Under the pieces are notes generated by a model that saw only the letters and a list, made by a program, of their open reading frames with translations, had not been told where the DNA came from and searched no databases. A stretch of DNA of 64,000 nucleotides from Bradyrhizobium diazoefficiens (GTDB lineage: Bacteria > Pseudomonadota > Alphaproteobacteria > Rhizobiales > Xanthobacteraceae), in assembly GCF_016599855.1 (NCBI RefSeq), contig NZ_CP067041.1:5828001-5892000 (forward strand), in the 5' to 3' direction. The translations under genes were made by a program, and so were the position numbers. Of this stretch, positions 18,159 to 26,342 are shown one piece after another. How positions within the stretch are numbered: the first letter of the stretch is position 1; every line of letters starts with the position of its first letter.

Positions 18159-18572
18159 TTACCCCTTCTTCTTCGGCTCCCACTGCTCGGTCGGCCCGCC
18201 GGCATCGCGCCAGGCGGCGTAGCCGCCGGCGATGTGGGCGACGGGCTTCAGGCCCATGTCCTTTGCGGTCTTGGCCGCGAGCGCGGAGCGCAAGCCGCCG
18301 GCGCAGTGGAACACGAACTTCTTGTCTTCCTGAAAGATCGGCTTTGCGTAAGGGCTCTGCGGATCGATCCAGAATTCGAGCATGCCGCGCGTGCAGGCGA
18401 ACGCGCCGGGGATACGGCCGTCGCGTTCGATCTCACGGGGGTCGCGGATGTCGACAATGACGACGTCGCCATTCCCTGAGATCTCGATGGCGTCCTTGGC
18501 GGTGAGCGTCTCGATCTCGGCATTGGCCTCGTCGATCAGCGCCTTGATGCCGCGAGTGATGTTTTGGGGCAT
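18159..18572 (-). CDS. Rhodanese-like domain protein
   Basis: 137 residues, a single rhodanese domain: VVIVDIRDPREIERDGRIPGA and the active-site loop FHCAGGLRSALAAKT with the nucleophilic cysteine. The loop CAGGLRS is the sulfurtransferase type. A GGGAG site is just upstream of the ATG. It starts 33 bp after the stop of the VWA-protein gene on the same strand and is probably cotranscribed, linking sulfur transfer to the MoxR/VWA module. The Lys-rich C-terminus (EPKKKG) is unremarkable. Confidence 0.9.
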   Translation of the reverse strand: MPQNITRGIKALIDEANAEIETLTAKDAIEISGNGDVVIVDIRDPREIERDGRIPGAFACTRGMLEFWIDPQSPYAKPIFQEDKKFVFHCAGGLRSALAAKTAKDMGLKPVAHIAGGYAAWRDAGGPTEQWEPKKKG

Positions 18573-18605
18573 ATGGTTCTCCCTCTTGTTGGGTCGCGCG
18601 TGCAG

Positions 18606-19781
18606 CTAGTGCGTCAATTCCTTCATCGCACCTTCGAGCCCTTCGATGGTGATCGGATACATGCGGTTCGCAAAGATGCGTTTGATGATGGTGGTGGATT
18701 CCGAATAGTCCCAGTGCTTCTGCGCGACCGGATTCAGCCACACCGTGTGCGGATAGGTGCGGATGATGCGGTCGAGCCAGACCGAGCCGGGCTCCTCGTT
18801 GACGTGCTCGACCGAGCCGCCGGGCACCATGATCTCGTAGGGCGACATCGAGGCGTCGCCGACGAACACGACCTTGTAGTCGTGCGGATATTTGTGCAGC
18901 ACGTCCCAGGTCGGCGTGCGGTCGGTGAAGCGGCGCTTGTTCTGCTTCCACACGCCTTCATAGAGGCAGTTGTGGAAGTAGAAATACTCCATGTGCTTGA
19001 ACTCGCTCTTCGCCGCCGAGAACAGCTCCTCGACCTGCTCGATATGCGAATCCATGGAGCCGCCGATGTCGAAGAACACCAAAAGCTTCACCGCATTGCG
19101 CCTTTCAGGGCGCATGTGGACGTCGAGATAGCCGTGATTGGCGGTCTCGCGGATCGTGGTGTCGAGATCGAGCTCGTCCGGCGCGCCGGTGCGGGCGAAT
19201 TTGCGCAGGCGCCGCAACGCCACCTTGATGTTGCGGATGCCGAGTTCGACATTGCCGTCGAGGTCTTTGAACTCACGCTTGTCCCACACCTTCACGGCGC
19301 GGTTGTTGCGGTTCTTCTCCTGGCCGATGCGGACGCCTTCGGGATTGTAGCCGTGCGCGCCGAACGGCGAGGTGCCTGCCGTGCCGATCCACTTCGAGCC
19401 GCCCTGGTGGCGGCCCTTCTGCTCCTCAAGGCGCTTCTTCAAGGTCTCCATGAGCTTGTCCCAGCCCATCGCCTCGATCTGCTTTTTCTCTTCCTCGCTG
19501 AGGTATTTCTCGGCGAGCTTCTTCAGCCACTCCTCCGGGATCTCCGCCTTCTCCATGGCATCGAGCAAGCTTTTCAGCCCCTTGAACACCGTGCCGAAGA
19601 CGCGGTCGAACTTATCAAGATTGCGCTCGTCCTTCACCAGCGAGGTTCGCGACAGATAGTAGAAATTCTCGACCGAATAGTCCGACAGATCAGCGTCGAG
19701 CGCCTCCATCAGCGTGAGGTATTCGCGCAGCGTCACGGGGACCTGCGCGTCGCGCAGAGAAGTGAAGAATTGCAGGAACAT
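18606..19781 (-). CDS. CoxE-like VWA-domain protein
   Basis: 391 residues from MFLQFFTSLRDAQVPVTLRE, the usual opening of this family. The N-terminal half is helical; the C-terminal half is a von Willebrand A domain. The metal-site motif reads FFDIGGSMD (Asp238, Ser242), so the first serine of the DxSxS signature is glycine. VFVGDASMSPYE and WLNP are later parts of the domain. Such proteins act with a MoxR-type AAA+ ATPase to insert metals or remodel complexes. The ATPase gene is the divergent neighbour. Cytoplasmic. Confidence 0.9.
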   Translation of the reverse strand: MFLQFFTSLRDAQVPVTLREYLTLMEALDADLSDYSVENFYYLSRTSLVKDERNLDKFDRVFGTVFKGLKSLLDAMEKAEIPEEWLKKLAEKYLSEEEKKQIEAMGWDKLMETLKKRLEEQKGRHQGGSKWIGTAGTSPFGAHGYNPEGVRIGQEKNRNNRAVKVWDKREFKDLDGNVELGIRNIKVALRRLRKFARTGAPDELDLDTTIRETANHGYLDVHMRPERRNAVKLLVFFDIGGSMDSHIEQVEELFSAAKSEFKHMEYFYFHNCLYEGVWKQNKRRFTDRTPTWDVLHKYPHDYKVVFVGDASMSPYEIMVPGGSVEHVNEEPGSVWLDRIIRTYPHTVWLNPVAQKHWDYSESTTIIKRIFANRMYPITIEGLEGAMKELTH

Positions 19782-19941
19782 GGGTGACAGATTGCCCTTC
19801 AGGCAGCTGGCGTCAAGGGGCCGTGCTGGGCGCGTCCCTGGGCCGCGCCCAGACACGATTGTCCACGTGGCGGGATTGGCCCGGTGATTGTGCTGGTCGT
19901 CCTTTCGCTGATAAGACGGGCCTGAAAGCCTGACCGAACCA

Positions 19942-19968
19942 GGAACGGCCGCCGCGTGCGGCCGTTCC
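19942..19968. promoter_or_regulatory. Perfect inverted repeat in the moxR/VWA divergent promoter
   Basis: Two 11-bp arms, GGAACGGCCGC and GCGGCCGTTCC, flank a 5-nt loop, 50 bp before the ATPase start codon. There is no T-run, so an operator or 5'-leader hairpin is more likely than a terminator. Confidence 0.5.
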
Positions 19969-20017
19969 CATGTCGTGACCGAGGATTGCTTCGGCCGACG
20001 GCCAACAAGGACGCACG

Positions 20018-20860
20018 ATGAAATTTACCGGCACCAAGGACTATGTTGCGACCGACGATCTCAAGGTCGCTGTCAATGCCTCGATCGTGCTGGAGCGCCC
20101 GCTCCTCATCAAGGGCGAGCCCGGCACCGGCAAGACGGTGCTGGCCGAGGAAGTGGCGAAGGCGCTGAACGCGCCGCTTTTGACCTGGCACATCAAGTCC
20201 ACCACCAAGGCGCAGCAGGGCCTCTACGAGTACGACGCGGTGTCGCGCCTGCGCGACAGCCAGCTCGGCGATAGCAGAGTGTCCGACATCAAGAACTACA
20301 TCAAGCGCGGCAAGCTGTGGGAAGCCTTCACGGCCGAGCAGCGTCCGGTGCTCCTGATCGACGAGATCGACAAGGCCGACATCGAGTTTCCGAACGACCT
20401 GCTGCTCGAGCTCGACCGCATGGAATTCCATGTCTACGAGACCGGCGAGACGATCAAGGCCAAGCAGCGCCCGATCATGATGATCACCTCTAACAACGAG
20501 AAGGAGCTGCCGGACGCCTTCCTGCGCCGCTGCTTCTTCCACTACATCAAGTTCCCCGACGCCGACACGATGGGCCGCATCGTCGACGTCCACTTTCCCG
20601 GTATCAAGAAGCGCCTCGTCGAGGAAGCGCTGCGCATCTTCTTCGAAGTGCGCGAGGTACCCGGCCTGAAGAAGAAGCCCTCGACGTCGGAGCTTCTGGA
20701 CTGGCTGAAGCTGCTGCTCAACGAGGACATGAGCGTCGAGCAGCTCCGCGAGCGCGACCCGCGCAAGCTGATCCCGCCACTGCACGGCGCGCTGCTCAAG
20801 AACGAGCAGGACGTGCATCTGTTCGAACGGCTGGCGTTCTTGAGCAGAAGGGAAGTGTGA
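20018..20860 (+). CDS. MoxR-family AAA+ ATPase
   Basis: 280 residues. P-loop GEPGTGKT (residues 33-40), Walker B VLLIDEIDKAD, sensor-1 MMITSNNEKELPDAFLRRCF with the arginine finger, and a C-terminal lid (FEVREVPGLKKKPSTSELLDWLK). An AAGGA site lies upstream of the ATG. MoxR ATPases work as ring hexamers with VWA-domain partners; the divergent gene encodes exactly such a partner. This subfamily is often linked to CO-dehydrogenase or methanol-dehydrogenase maturation, but no such enzyme is in the window. Confidence 0.93.
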   Translation: MKFTGTKDYVATDDLKVAVNASIVLERPLLIKGEPGTGKTVLAEEVAKALNAPLLTWHIKSTTKAQQGLYEYDAVSRLRDSQLGDSRVSDIKNYIKRGKLWEAFTAEQRPVLLIDEIDKADIEFPNDLLLELDRMEFHVYETGETIKAKQRPIMMITSNNEKELPDAFLRRCFFHYIKFPDADTMGRIVDVHFPGIKKRLVEEALRIFFEVREVPGLKKKPSTSELLDWLKLLLNEDMSVEQLRERDPRKLIPPLHGALLKNEQDVHLFERLAFLSRREV

Positions 20861-20872
20861 GAGGGCGGACTT

Positions 20873-20958
20873 GTAGGATGGGTAGAGCGCAGCGAAACCC
20901 ATCGCACTTCAGAGAACGCGGCACGATGATGGGTTTCGCTTCGCTCTACCCATCCTAC
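20873..20958. repeat. Intergenic palindrome, family B
   Basis: Perfect outer arms GTAGGATGGGTAGAGC and GCTCTACCCATCCTAC, with inner complementary AGCGAAACCCATC and GATGGGTTTCGCT. It lies between the convergent MoxR and GMC-oxidoreductase genes and would form a stable hairpin on either transcript. Confidence 0.85.
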
Positions 20959-20965
20959 GGAGCCA

Positions 20966-22612
20966 TCACGCCACCGCCGTGTCTGGGATGTGCGCGGATT
21001 CCAGCGGCTTCTTGCCGCGGATCAAATCCGAGGCGCGGTCGGCGATCATCATCGTCGACGCATTCAAATTTGCCGAGATCATGCGCGGCATCACCGAGGC
21101 GTCGATGACGCGGAGGCCTTCCAGGCCGTGAACGCGGAGCTGGTCGTCGACAACCGCCCACGTCGAATCCGCCGGGCCCATGCGGCAGGTGCAGCCGGGG
21201 TGGAAGGTGGTGGTGCCGCGTTCGGTGGCGGCGTGCAGGAATTCATCGTCGGTGTTGATGTCGGGGCCGGGGAAATCCTCGTAGGCGTAATAGGGCGACA
21301 GCGGCGCGGACTTCAGCAGACGCCGCGCGAGCTTCATGCCGGCGACAATGACGCGACGGTCGAGCTCGGCGTCGAGATAATTGGTCTGGATGATCGGCGG
21401 CGCGAACGGATCGCTGGAGCGGATGCGGACATAGCCGCGGCTCTCGGGGCGCTGCTGCCAGGAGGCCACGGTCATGCCGGGCTCGTCCTCGAGCTGGCCC
21501 TGCACGCCTTCCTTGTAGCTTGCCGGCGTGAAGGTGAGTTGCAGGTCGGACGATTCAGCGCTCTCGCCGGAATGCCAGAAGCAATAGACCATGGTTGGCG
21601 ACAGCGAGAGCAGGCCGCGGCGCGCGGTGGCCCATTTCATCGCCTCGACCCAGAGCCGCCAGCCGCGACGGAGCTCGTTGATGGTCCTGATGTCCTTGAC
21701 GCGCGCCACCGTGCGCGGGGCGTAGTGGTCCTGAAGGCCTTCGCCGACGGGGAGCGCGTGATGCACCGCGATGCCGTGCTGCTGCAACAGATCGGGCGAG
21801 CCGATGCCGGAAAGTTGCAAGAGCTGCGGCGAATTATAGGTGCCGCCGGAGAGGATCACTTCCTTGTTGGCGCGCACTTCCACCGGCGTGCCGCCGCGGC
21901 CGGCCTTCATGTAGCGCACGCCGACGGCGCGCTTGCCCTCGAAGATGATCTCGGTCGCGTGCGCGTGAGTGTGCACATGCACGTTGGGCCGCTTCATCGC
22001 GGGCTTGAGGAATGCGGTCGCGCCGGAGACGCGCAGGCCCCTGTCGATGGTGCGCTGGCAGTAGGAGACGCCCTCCTGGGTCTTGCCATTGTAATCGGGG
22101 TTGCGGGGAATGCCGAGCGAGACCGCGCCTTCCATGAAGGCCTCGCAGAGCGGATCGCGCCACTCCATCGTCGTGACGGTGAGGCTGCCCTCGCGGCCGC
22201 GATAGAGCGCCTCGCCCTCGCCGACCCGCTTTTCCAGTCGTTTGAAGTAAGGCAGCACGTCGGCATAGCCCCAGCCGCGATTGCCCATCTGCGCCCAGGT
22301 GTCGAAATCCATGCGTTGGCCGCGATTGTAGATGTGGCCGTTGATCGAGGACGAGCCGCCGAGCGTCTTGCCGCGCGGCGCGTAGATGCTGCGCCCGCCG
22401 GTGTAGCGCCCGACCTCCTGCTGGTAGGCCCAGTTGATGCTCTTCATATGGAAGGTCTTGATGAAACCCGCGGGCAGATGGATGTAGGGGTGCCAGTCGG
22501 AAGGGCCGGCCTCGAGCACGCAGACGCTGGTGTTCGGGTCCTCGCTCAGTCGACTGGTCAGCACGCATCCGGCCGAACCGGCACCGATAATCACGTAATC
22601 AAATCTGTCCAT
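20966..22612 (-). CDS. GMC-family FAD oxidoreductase (choline dehydrogenase-like)
   Basis: 548 residues from MDRFDYVIIGAGSAGCVLTS, which starts directly with the FAD-binding motif GAGSAG. GKTLGGSSSINGHIYNRG and GGTYNSPQLLQLSGIG are the two GMC signatures; the catalytic His is in TTFHPGCTCRMG and the Asn in SANLNASTMM. The best general match is to choline/alcohol dehydrogenases that pass electrons to a quinone or acceptor. No betaine-aldehyde dehydrogenase is adjacent, so choline is doubtful as substrate. It lies 17 bp from a GNAT gene on the same strand. Confidence 0.92.
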   Translation of the reverse strand: MDRFDYVIIGAGSAGCVLTSRLSEDPNTSVCVLEAGPSDWHPYIHLPAGFIKTFHMKSINWAYQQEVGRYTGGRSIYAPRGKTLGGSSSINGHIYNRGQRMDFDTWAQMGNRGWGYADVLPYFKRLEKRVGEGEALYRGREGSLTVTTMEWRDPLCEAFMEGAVSLGIPRNPDYNGKTQEGVSYCQRTIDRGLRVSGATAFLKPAMKRPNVHVHTHAHATEIIFEGKRAVGVRYMKAGRGGTPVEVRANKEVILSGGTYNSPQLLQLSGIGSPDLLQQHGIAVHHALPVGEGLQDHYAPRTVARVKDIRTINELRRGWRLWVEAMKWATARRGLLSLSPTMVYCFWHSGESAESSDLQLTFTPASYKEGVQGQLEDEPGMTVASWQQRPESRGYVRIRSSDPFAPPIIQTNYLDAELDRRVIVAGMKLARRLLKSAPLSPYYAYEDFPGPDINTDDEFLHAATERGTTTFHPGCTCRMGPADSTWAVVDDQLRVHGLEGLRVIDASVMPRMISANLNASTMMIADRASDLIRGKKPLESAHIPDTAVA

Positions 22613-22629
22613 CTTGTCCTGCCCGCGCC

Positions 22630-23223
22630 TCAGCGCGGCTTGTCGTTGAGTTGATAGTTCAGATGCGTTCGCACCGTCGGCCATTCGGCCGCGGTGATGC
22701 TGTAGACGACGGTGTCGCGCAGCGTGCCGTTCGGCGCGACCTGGTGGCTGCGCAAAATACCGTCCTGCTTGGCTCCCAGGCGCTCGATGGCGCGGCGGCT
22801 CTGGTGGTTGAAGAAGTGCGTGCGGAATTCGACCGCGATGCAGTTCAGCGTCTCGAAGGCGTGGGTGAGCAGCAGCAGCTTGCACTGCGTGTTGAGCGGG
22901 CCGCGCTGGGCGCTCTTGCCGTACCAGGTCGAGCCGATCTCGACCCGGCGGTTGGCGGCATCGATGTTCATGTAGGTCGTCATGCCGACGATGTTGCCGC
23001 CGGCGTCGAACACGGTGAAGGGCAGCATCGAGCCCGCGGCTTGCAGCCCCAGCCGACGGTCGATCTCCTTGCCCATGTTCTCCGGCAGCGGGATCGCGGT
23101 GTACCAGAGCTTTGAGAGTTCGCCGTCCTTGACGGCCTCCACCAGCGCCTCGCGATGATCATGCGACAGCGGCTCGAGACGGGCGTGCTGGCCGCGAAGG
23201 GTGATCGGATCAGGCCAGGGCAT
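22630..23223 (-). CDS. GNAT family N-acetyltransferase (RimJ/RimL-like)
   Basis: 197 residues from the ATG of MPWPDPITLRG, which has TTAGGAG about 10 bp upstream; another ATG three codons earlier is too near that site. The pattern TTYMNIDAANRRVEIGSTWY followed by RGPLNTQCKLLLLTHAFE and a late HQSRRAIERLGAKQDG is that of RimJ/RimL-type GNAT enzymes that acetylate amines or protein N-termini with acetyl-CoA. It is probably the first gene of a two-gene operon with the GMC oxidoreductase. Confidence 0.88.
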   Translation of the reverse strand: MPWPDPITLRGQHARLEPLSHDHREALVEAVKDGELSKLWYTAIPLPENMGKEIDRRLGLQAAGSMLPFTVFDAGGNIVGMTTYMNIDAANRRVEIGSTWYGKSAQRGPLNTQCKLLLLTHAFETLNCIAVEFRTHFFNHQSRRAIERLGAKQDGILRSHQVAPNGTLRDTVVYSITAAEWPTVRTHLNYQLNDKPR

Positions 23224-23250
23224 TTGATGCATTCTCCTAAATAACCACGT

Positions 23251-23360
23251 CGTCATTCCAGGTCGACGCGAAGCGGCGAACCCGGAATCCATTCAACCAC
23301 AAACTCTGCGGCCCGATGGATTCCGGGTCTGCGTGCTTGCGCACGCATCCCGGAATGACG
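23251..23360. repeat. Intergenic palindrome, family E
   Basis: Begins CGTCATTCCAGG and ends CATCCCGGAATGACG, with inner complementary CCCGGAATCCAT and ATGGATTCCGGG. Fills most of the gap between the SMP-30 and GNAT genes. Confidence 0.8.
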
Positions 23361-23396
23361 AAGGACTGTACGGGCACACAGCGCTTTCAGATACAT

Positions 23397-24323
23397 TCAC
23401 TTGTTCAAAAAATTCAACGGCAATCCGCCGCGCGGCCAGTCCATGGCGATCAGTTCGCCCTTGCCCGACAGCGTGATGTAGGCGGTCTTCAGCTCGGGGC
23501 CGCCGAAGGCGATGTTGGTCGTGACGCGGTCGCCGGTCGGGACCTGCTCGACCAGGGTACCATCAGGCGCGATCACCGAGATGCAGCCTGACACGAGCGT
23601 GGCGACGCAGACATTGCCGTTCGCCTCCACCGCGAGCGAGTCGAACATCTGGTAGCCGCCGAGCCCGCAGATCGGTTTTCCGCGCTCGCCGCGATAGATC
23701 ACATCCCGCGGCTTCAGCGTGCCGGGCGCGGAAAGCTCATAGGCCCAGAGACGGCCCGTCGGCGTCTCCGCGATGTAGACGGTATTCTCGTCCGGCGACA
23801 AGCCGATGCCGTTGGCCGGCAGCACGCCGTGCACGACCTCCACGATCTCGCGCATGCCGGGCTTGAGATAGTACATGCCGCCGACGTCCATCTCGCGCGC
23901 GCGGCGTTTTCCCAGATCGGAGAACCAGAGGCCGCCGTGCTTGTCGAACACGAGGTCGTTCGGCCCGCGCAGATCGTGCTCGCCGCATTTGGTCACGACG
24001 GTCTCGACCTTGCCCGATTGCAGATCGACGCGCTGGATCGAGCCGCCGAGATAATCCTCAGGCTGCGGACCCGGCATGATCATGTTGCGGGTCGGGATCC
24101 AGGAGAAACCGCCATTGTTGCAGATGTAGATCTTGCCGCTCGGGCCCAGCGCCGCGCCGTTGGGGCCGCCCGGGACCTTCGCCACGATCTCCTTGCGGCC
24201 GTCGGGATAAACGCGGGTCAGGCGCTGGCCGCGGATTTCCACCAGCACCACCGAGCCGTCAGGCATCACGACCGGCCCTTCCGGAAATTCGAGGTCGGTG
24301 GCGAGAACGCGGACGTCAGGCAT
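23397..24323 (-). CDS. SMP-30/gluconolactonase family protein
   Basis: 308 residues. The beta-propeller hallmarks are LEFPEGPVVMPDGSVVLVEI (metal-ligand Glu15), GPNGAALGPSGKIYICNNGG, GPNDLVFDKHGGLWFSDLG, NGIGLSPDENTVYIAET and DSLAVEANGNVCVATL. These calcium- or zinc-dependent enzymes open sugar or other lactones. A GGGAGGG ribosome site is upstream. Absence of a signal peptide implies a cytoplasmic enzyme. No sugar-pathway genes are adjacent, so the substrate is open. Confidence 0.9.
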   Translation of the reverse strand: MPDVRVLATDLEFPEGPVVMPDGSVVLVEIRGQRLTRVYPDGRKEIVAKVPGGPNGAALGPSGKIYICNNGGFSWIPTRNMIMPGPQPEDYLGGSIQRVDLQSGKVETVVTKCGEHDLRGPNDLVFDKHGGLWFSDLGKRRAREMDVGGMYYLKPGMREIVEVVHGVLPANGIGLSPDENTVYIAETPTGRLWAYELSAPGTLKPRDVIYRGERGKPICGLGGYQMFDSLAVEANGNVCVATLVSGCISVIAPDGTLVEQVPTGDRVTTNIAFGGPELKTAYITLSGKGELIAMDWPRGGLPLNFLNK

Positions 24324-24460
24324 TTGGGGACCCTCCCGGCTGCTTGTTATAGCTTGCTCGGGATGTCCGCCTCGGGTCCCGCTGGCAAGTTTTGCCAGCG
24401 GTTATGACAAAGTCGATCCGCCTTGCCAAGCAAGCGGGATGGTATGCCAGCATTGCAGCG

Positions 24461-25294
24461 CTACTCGCGCACCGGCACCCAGATTTCAAAACCACCGTTC
24501 CCGGTGACGGGATCGAACTTCTCGTCGTAGCGCTCGAAGTTCGGCGCATCCGCGGCCTTCAGGCCGGATGCCGGCAGCCATTGATTCCAGATCGTGTTGA
24601 CGGTGCGGCGGATCGAGGCGACGTGGTCGGTGTGGGTGAACACCGCGTAGCGCTGCTCGGGGATGCGGATGCGACCGAGCCCGCGCGGCAGATCGGAGAA
24701 GTCGGCAACCTCGACGCCGGCGATGTAATCGAAATTACCGGAATCATCGCTGTTGCAGCACACGCCATAGGCCATCTTGCCGACGCGCGCGGGAATGTCC
24801 GCGACCTCCTGGTGGAAGCGCTGCCACATGCCCGGGATGGTAGCACTGTTGTCGCAGGAGATGCGCTCGGCGAGGCCGGCGACGAGGAAGGCCTTTGCGG
24901 TTTCGAAACGCGGGGCTTTGAGACTGTCGAGCATGGTGGATTCCATGAGGATCGGCTCCTGAAGCTTGAGCTGGCTGGTGCACGTCGCCGCCCTCACCGC
25001 TTCGGGCGTGGTGCCAAAGTGGTCGCGGAACGCGCGGGTGAATGCTTCGTGCGAGCCGTAATCCGCCTCCAGCGCCAGCGACAGAATGTCCGGTGCGCCG
25101 TTCGCAAGACTGCGCGCGGCTTCCGTCAGCCGCCGCGCGCGCACGTAACGCATCACCGGGAGGCCGGTGGCTGCGGCAAACGCGCGCACGATGTGGAACC
25201 GCGACACGCCTGCAATCGCAGCGATCTCGTCGAGCGTCATCGGCTCGGCCAGATGGCTCTCGATGTACCAGAGCGCGCGCTGGGCTGGGTTCAT
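24461..25294 (-). CDS. AraC-family regulator with GyrI-like effector domain
   Basis: 277 residues. The N-terminal 100 residues hold two AraC-type helix-turn-helix motifs (LDEIAAIAGVSRFHIVRAFA and LSLALEADYGSHEAFTRAF), and the C-terminal half is a GyrI-like small-molecule-binding domain (LVAGLAERISCDN ... GGFEIWVPVRE). This order is shared with the Rob/SoxS-type drug-sensing regulators. It probably senses a hydrophobic or cationic compound. No transporter gene is adjacent; it stands alone. Confidence 0.92.
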   Translation of the reverse strand: MNPAQRALWYIESHLAEPMTLDEIAAIAGVSRFHIVRAFAAATGLPVMRYVRARRLTEAARSLANGAPDILSLALEADYGSHEAFTRAFRDHFGTTPEAVRAATCTSQLKLQEPILMESTMLDSLKAPRFETAKAFLVAGLAERISCDNSATIPGMWQRFHQEVADIPARVGKMAYGVCCNSDDSGNFDYIAGVEVADFSDLPRGLGRIRIPEQRYAVFTHTDHVASIRRTVNTIWNQWLPASGLKAADAPNFERYDEKFDPVTGNGGFEIWVPVRE

Positions 25295-25374
25295 GGGTTA
25301 CGACTCTCGTTCGAAGCGTGATGATCATGCGCCGCGGCGGATCGGCACGCTTGATCAGGATTGCTATCGATCAT

Positions 25375-25457
25375 CCCTACGCAACGGCGCGTTTGCGCCG
25401 TGCCCACCATCGACATCCCGCGGCAGGAATGGTGGGCACGCTACGCTTTGCCCAACC
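25375..25457. repeat. Degenerate palindrome, family A
   Basis: Shares GCGCCGTGCCCACCAT and TGGTGGGCACG with the copy at 599-702, but the outer arms have decayed. Confidence 0.65.
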
Positions 25458-25464
25458 TGCAAAC

Positions 25465-25818
25465 CTACTTGTCCTTCGCATCCTTTGGCGGCGGCGCGTC
25501 CTGCTTTTTCTTCAGATCGTCGGCCTGCTTCGCTTGCAGGGCCTGGAGATCACCGATTGTCCTCTGCAGGCCGGCAATCGTCACCTTCAGTGCATCGAGT
25601 TGGCGACTCGCGGCATCCAGCTTCTGCTGATGATCGAGCGTGAGCTTTGTGATCGTCTTCTGGAGGAAATCGACGTTACTCTGCAGGCAGCCGGTGCGCC
25701 GCTCCATGGTCTTCTCGACCGTGCAGATCTCGATGCCCGGCACATCCTGCGCCAGCGCCGGCGTGTGCGCGACGATCGGTAATATAGCGAAGCAAACGGC
25801 GGCGATCCGGCGCGGCAT
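25465..25818 (-). CDS. Small exported coiled-coil protein
   Basis: 117 residues. Signal peptide to about residue 23 (cleavage after ALA), two cysteines (ICTVEK, TGCLQ) that may form a disulfide, then a long heptad-rich helix (VDFLQKTITKLTLDHQQKLD and on through LQALQAKQADDLKKK) and a Pro/Lys/Asp tail. GAGGAAC lies before the ATG. It probably forms a periplasmic coiled coil; no family was recognised. Confidence 0.75.
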   Translation of the reverse strand: MPRRIAAVCFAILPIVAHTPALAQDVPGIEICTVEKTMERRTGCLQSNVDFLQKTITKLTLDHQQKLDAASRQLDALKVTIAGLQRTIGDLQALQAKQADDLKKKQDAPPPKDAKDK

Positions 25819-26001
25819 CCAGGTTCCTCTTCAAATCGATCACGGCAATGTGCGCCGATTGCGCGCAGCCGCCAGAGGCTACCACACTCGTACCGCATTC
25901 TCGCGTTGAGCTTGCCGTGTTCCCTCGGCAAAGGGGAGCAGTGAACCGCGCGGAAGAAGTGGGCGCTCTTTCCGCAGCTTTGATTAGGGGAGATTTTTGG
26001 A

Positions 26002-26226
26002 ATGGCAACGCGCGACAGACGACTGGCGGAATTCGACGGCGCCGGCGAACCCCCACCTGGCCTGCCAGTCGAGGTTTTGTGTGAGGACCACAGCGGAACG
26101 TATCAACTGCCGTTCGCCTGCCGCTATGTCGAGGGCCGCTGGCAGAATGACGCGGCCGGCGTCCCGGTGGAAGCCACCGTCATCGGCTGGCGTGTGCCGC
26201 GTATGAAGCACAGCGGGGCGGCCTGA
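26002..26226 (+). CDS. Small hypothetical protein
   Basis: 74 residues from an ATG preceded by GGGGAGATTTTTGGA. Sequence MATRDRRLAEFDGAGEPPPG, then VEVLCEDHSGTYQLPFACRY and VIGWRVPRMKH. No signal peptide or membrane segment. The type is a short soluble protein with paired cysteines; I do not recognise the family. A GC-rich inverted repeat follows at about 26255-26290. Confidence 0.65.
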   Translation: MATRDRRLAEFDGAGEPPPGLPVEVLCEDHSGTYQLPFACRYVEGRWQNDAAGVPVEATVIGWRVPRMKHSGAA

Positions 26227-26342
26227 GAGCTCGCGTCTGTCTCAAAATGCAACGGGGCCGCGCTCTGCCTTAACTAACGGAACGCGGCCCGAACGAATCA
26301 CGTCCGAATCAGCCGTTTAGGCCCGTACGCGGCTGTTCACGG

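Noticed and set aside
24380..24401. Hairpin CCGCTGGCAA/TTGCCAGCGG between SMP-30 and AraC genes
   Set aside because: It has a good stem but no T-run on either strand, so a terminator call is not supported; too short to assign to a repeat family.
26255..26290. GC-rich inverted repeat GGGCCGCG/CGCGGCCC
   Set aside because: The loop is long (20 nt) and no clear T-run follows, so it is not listed as a terminator.
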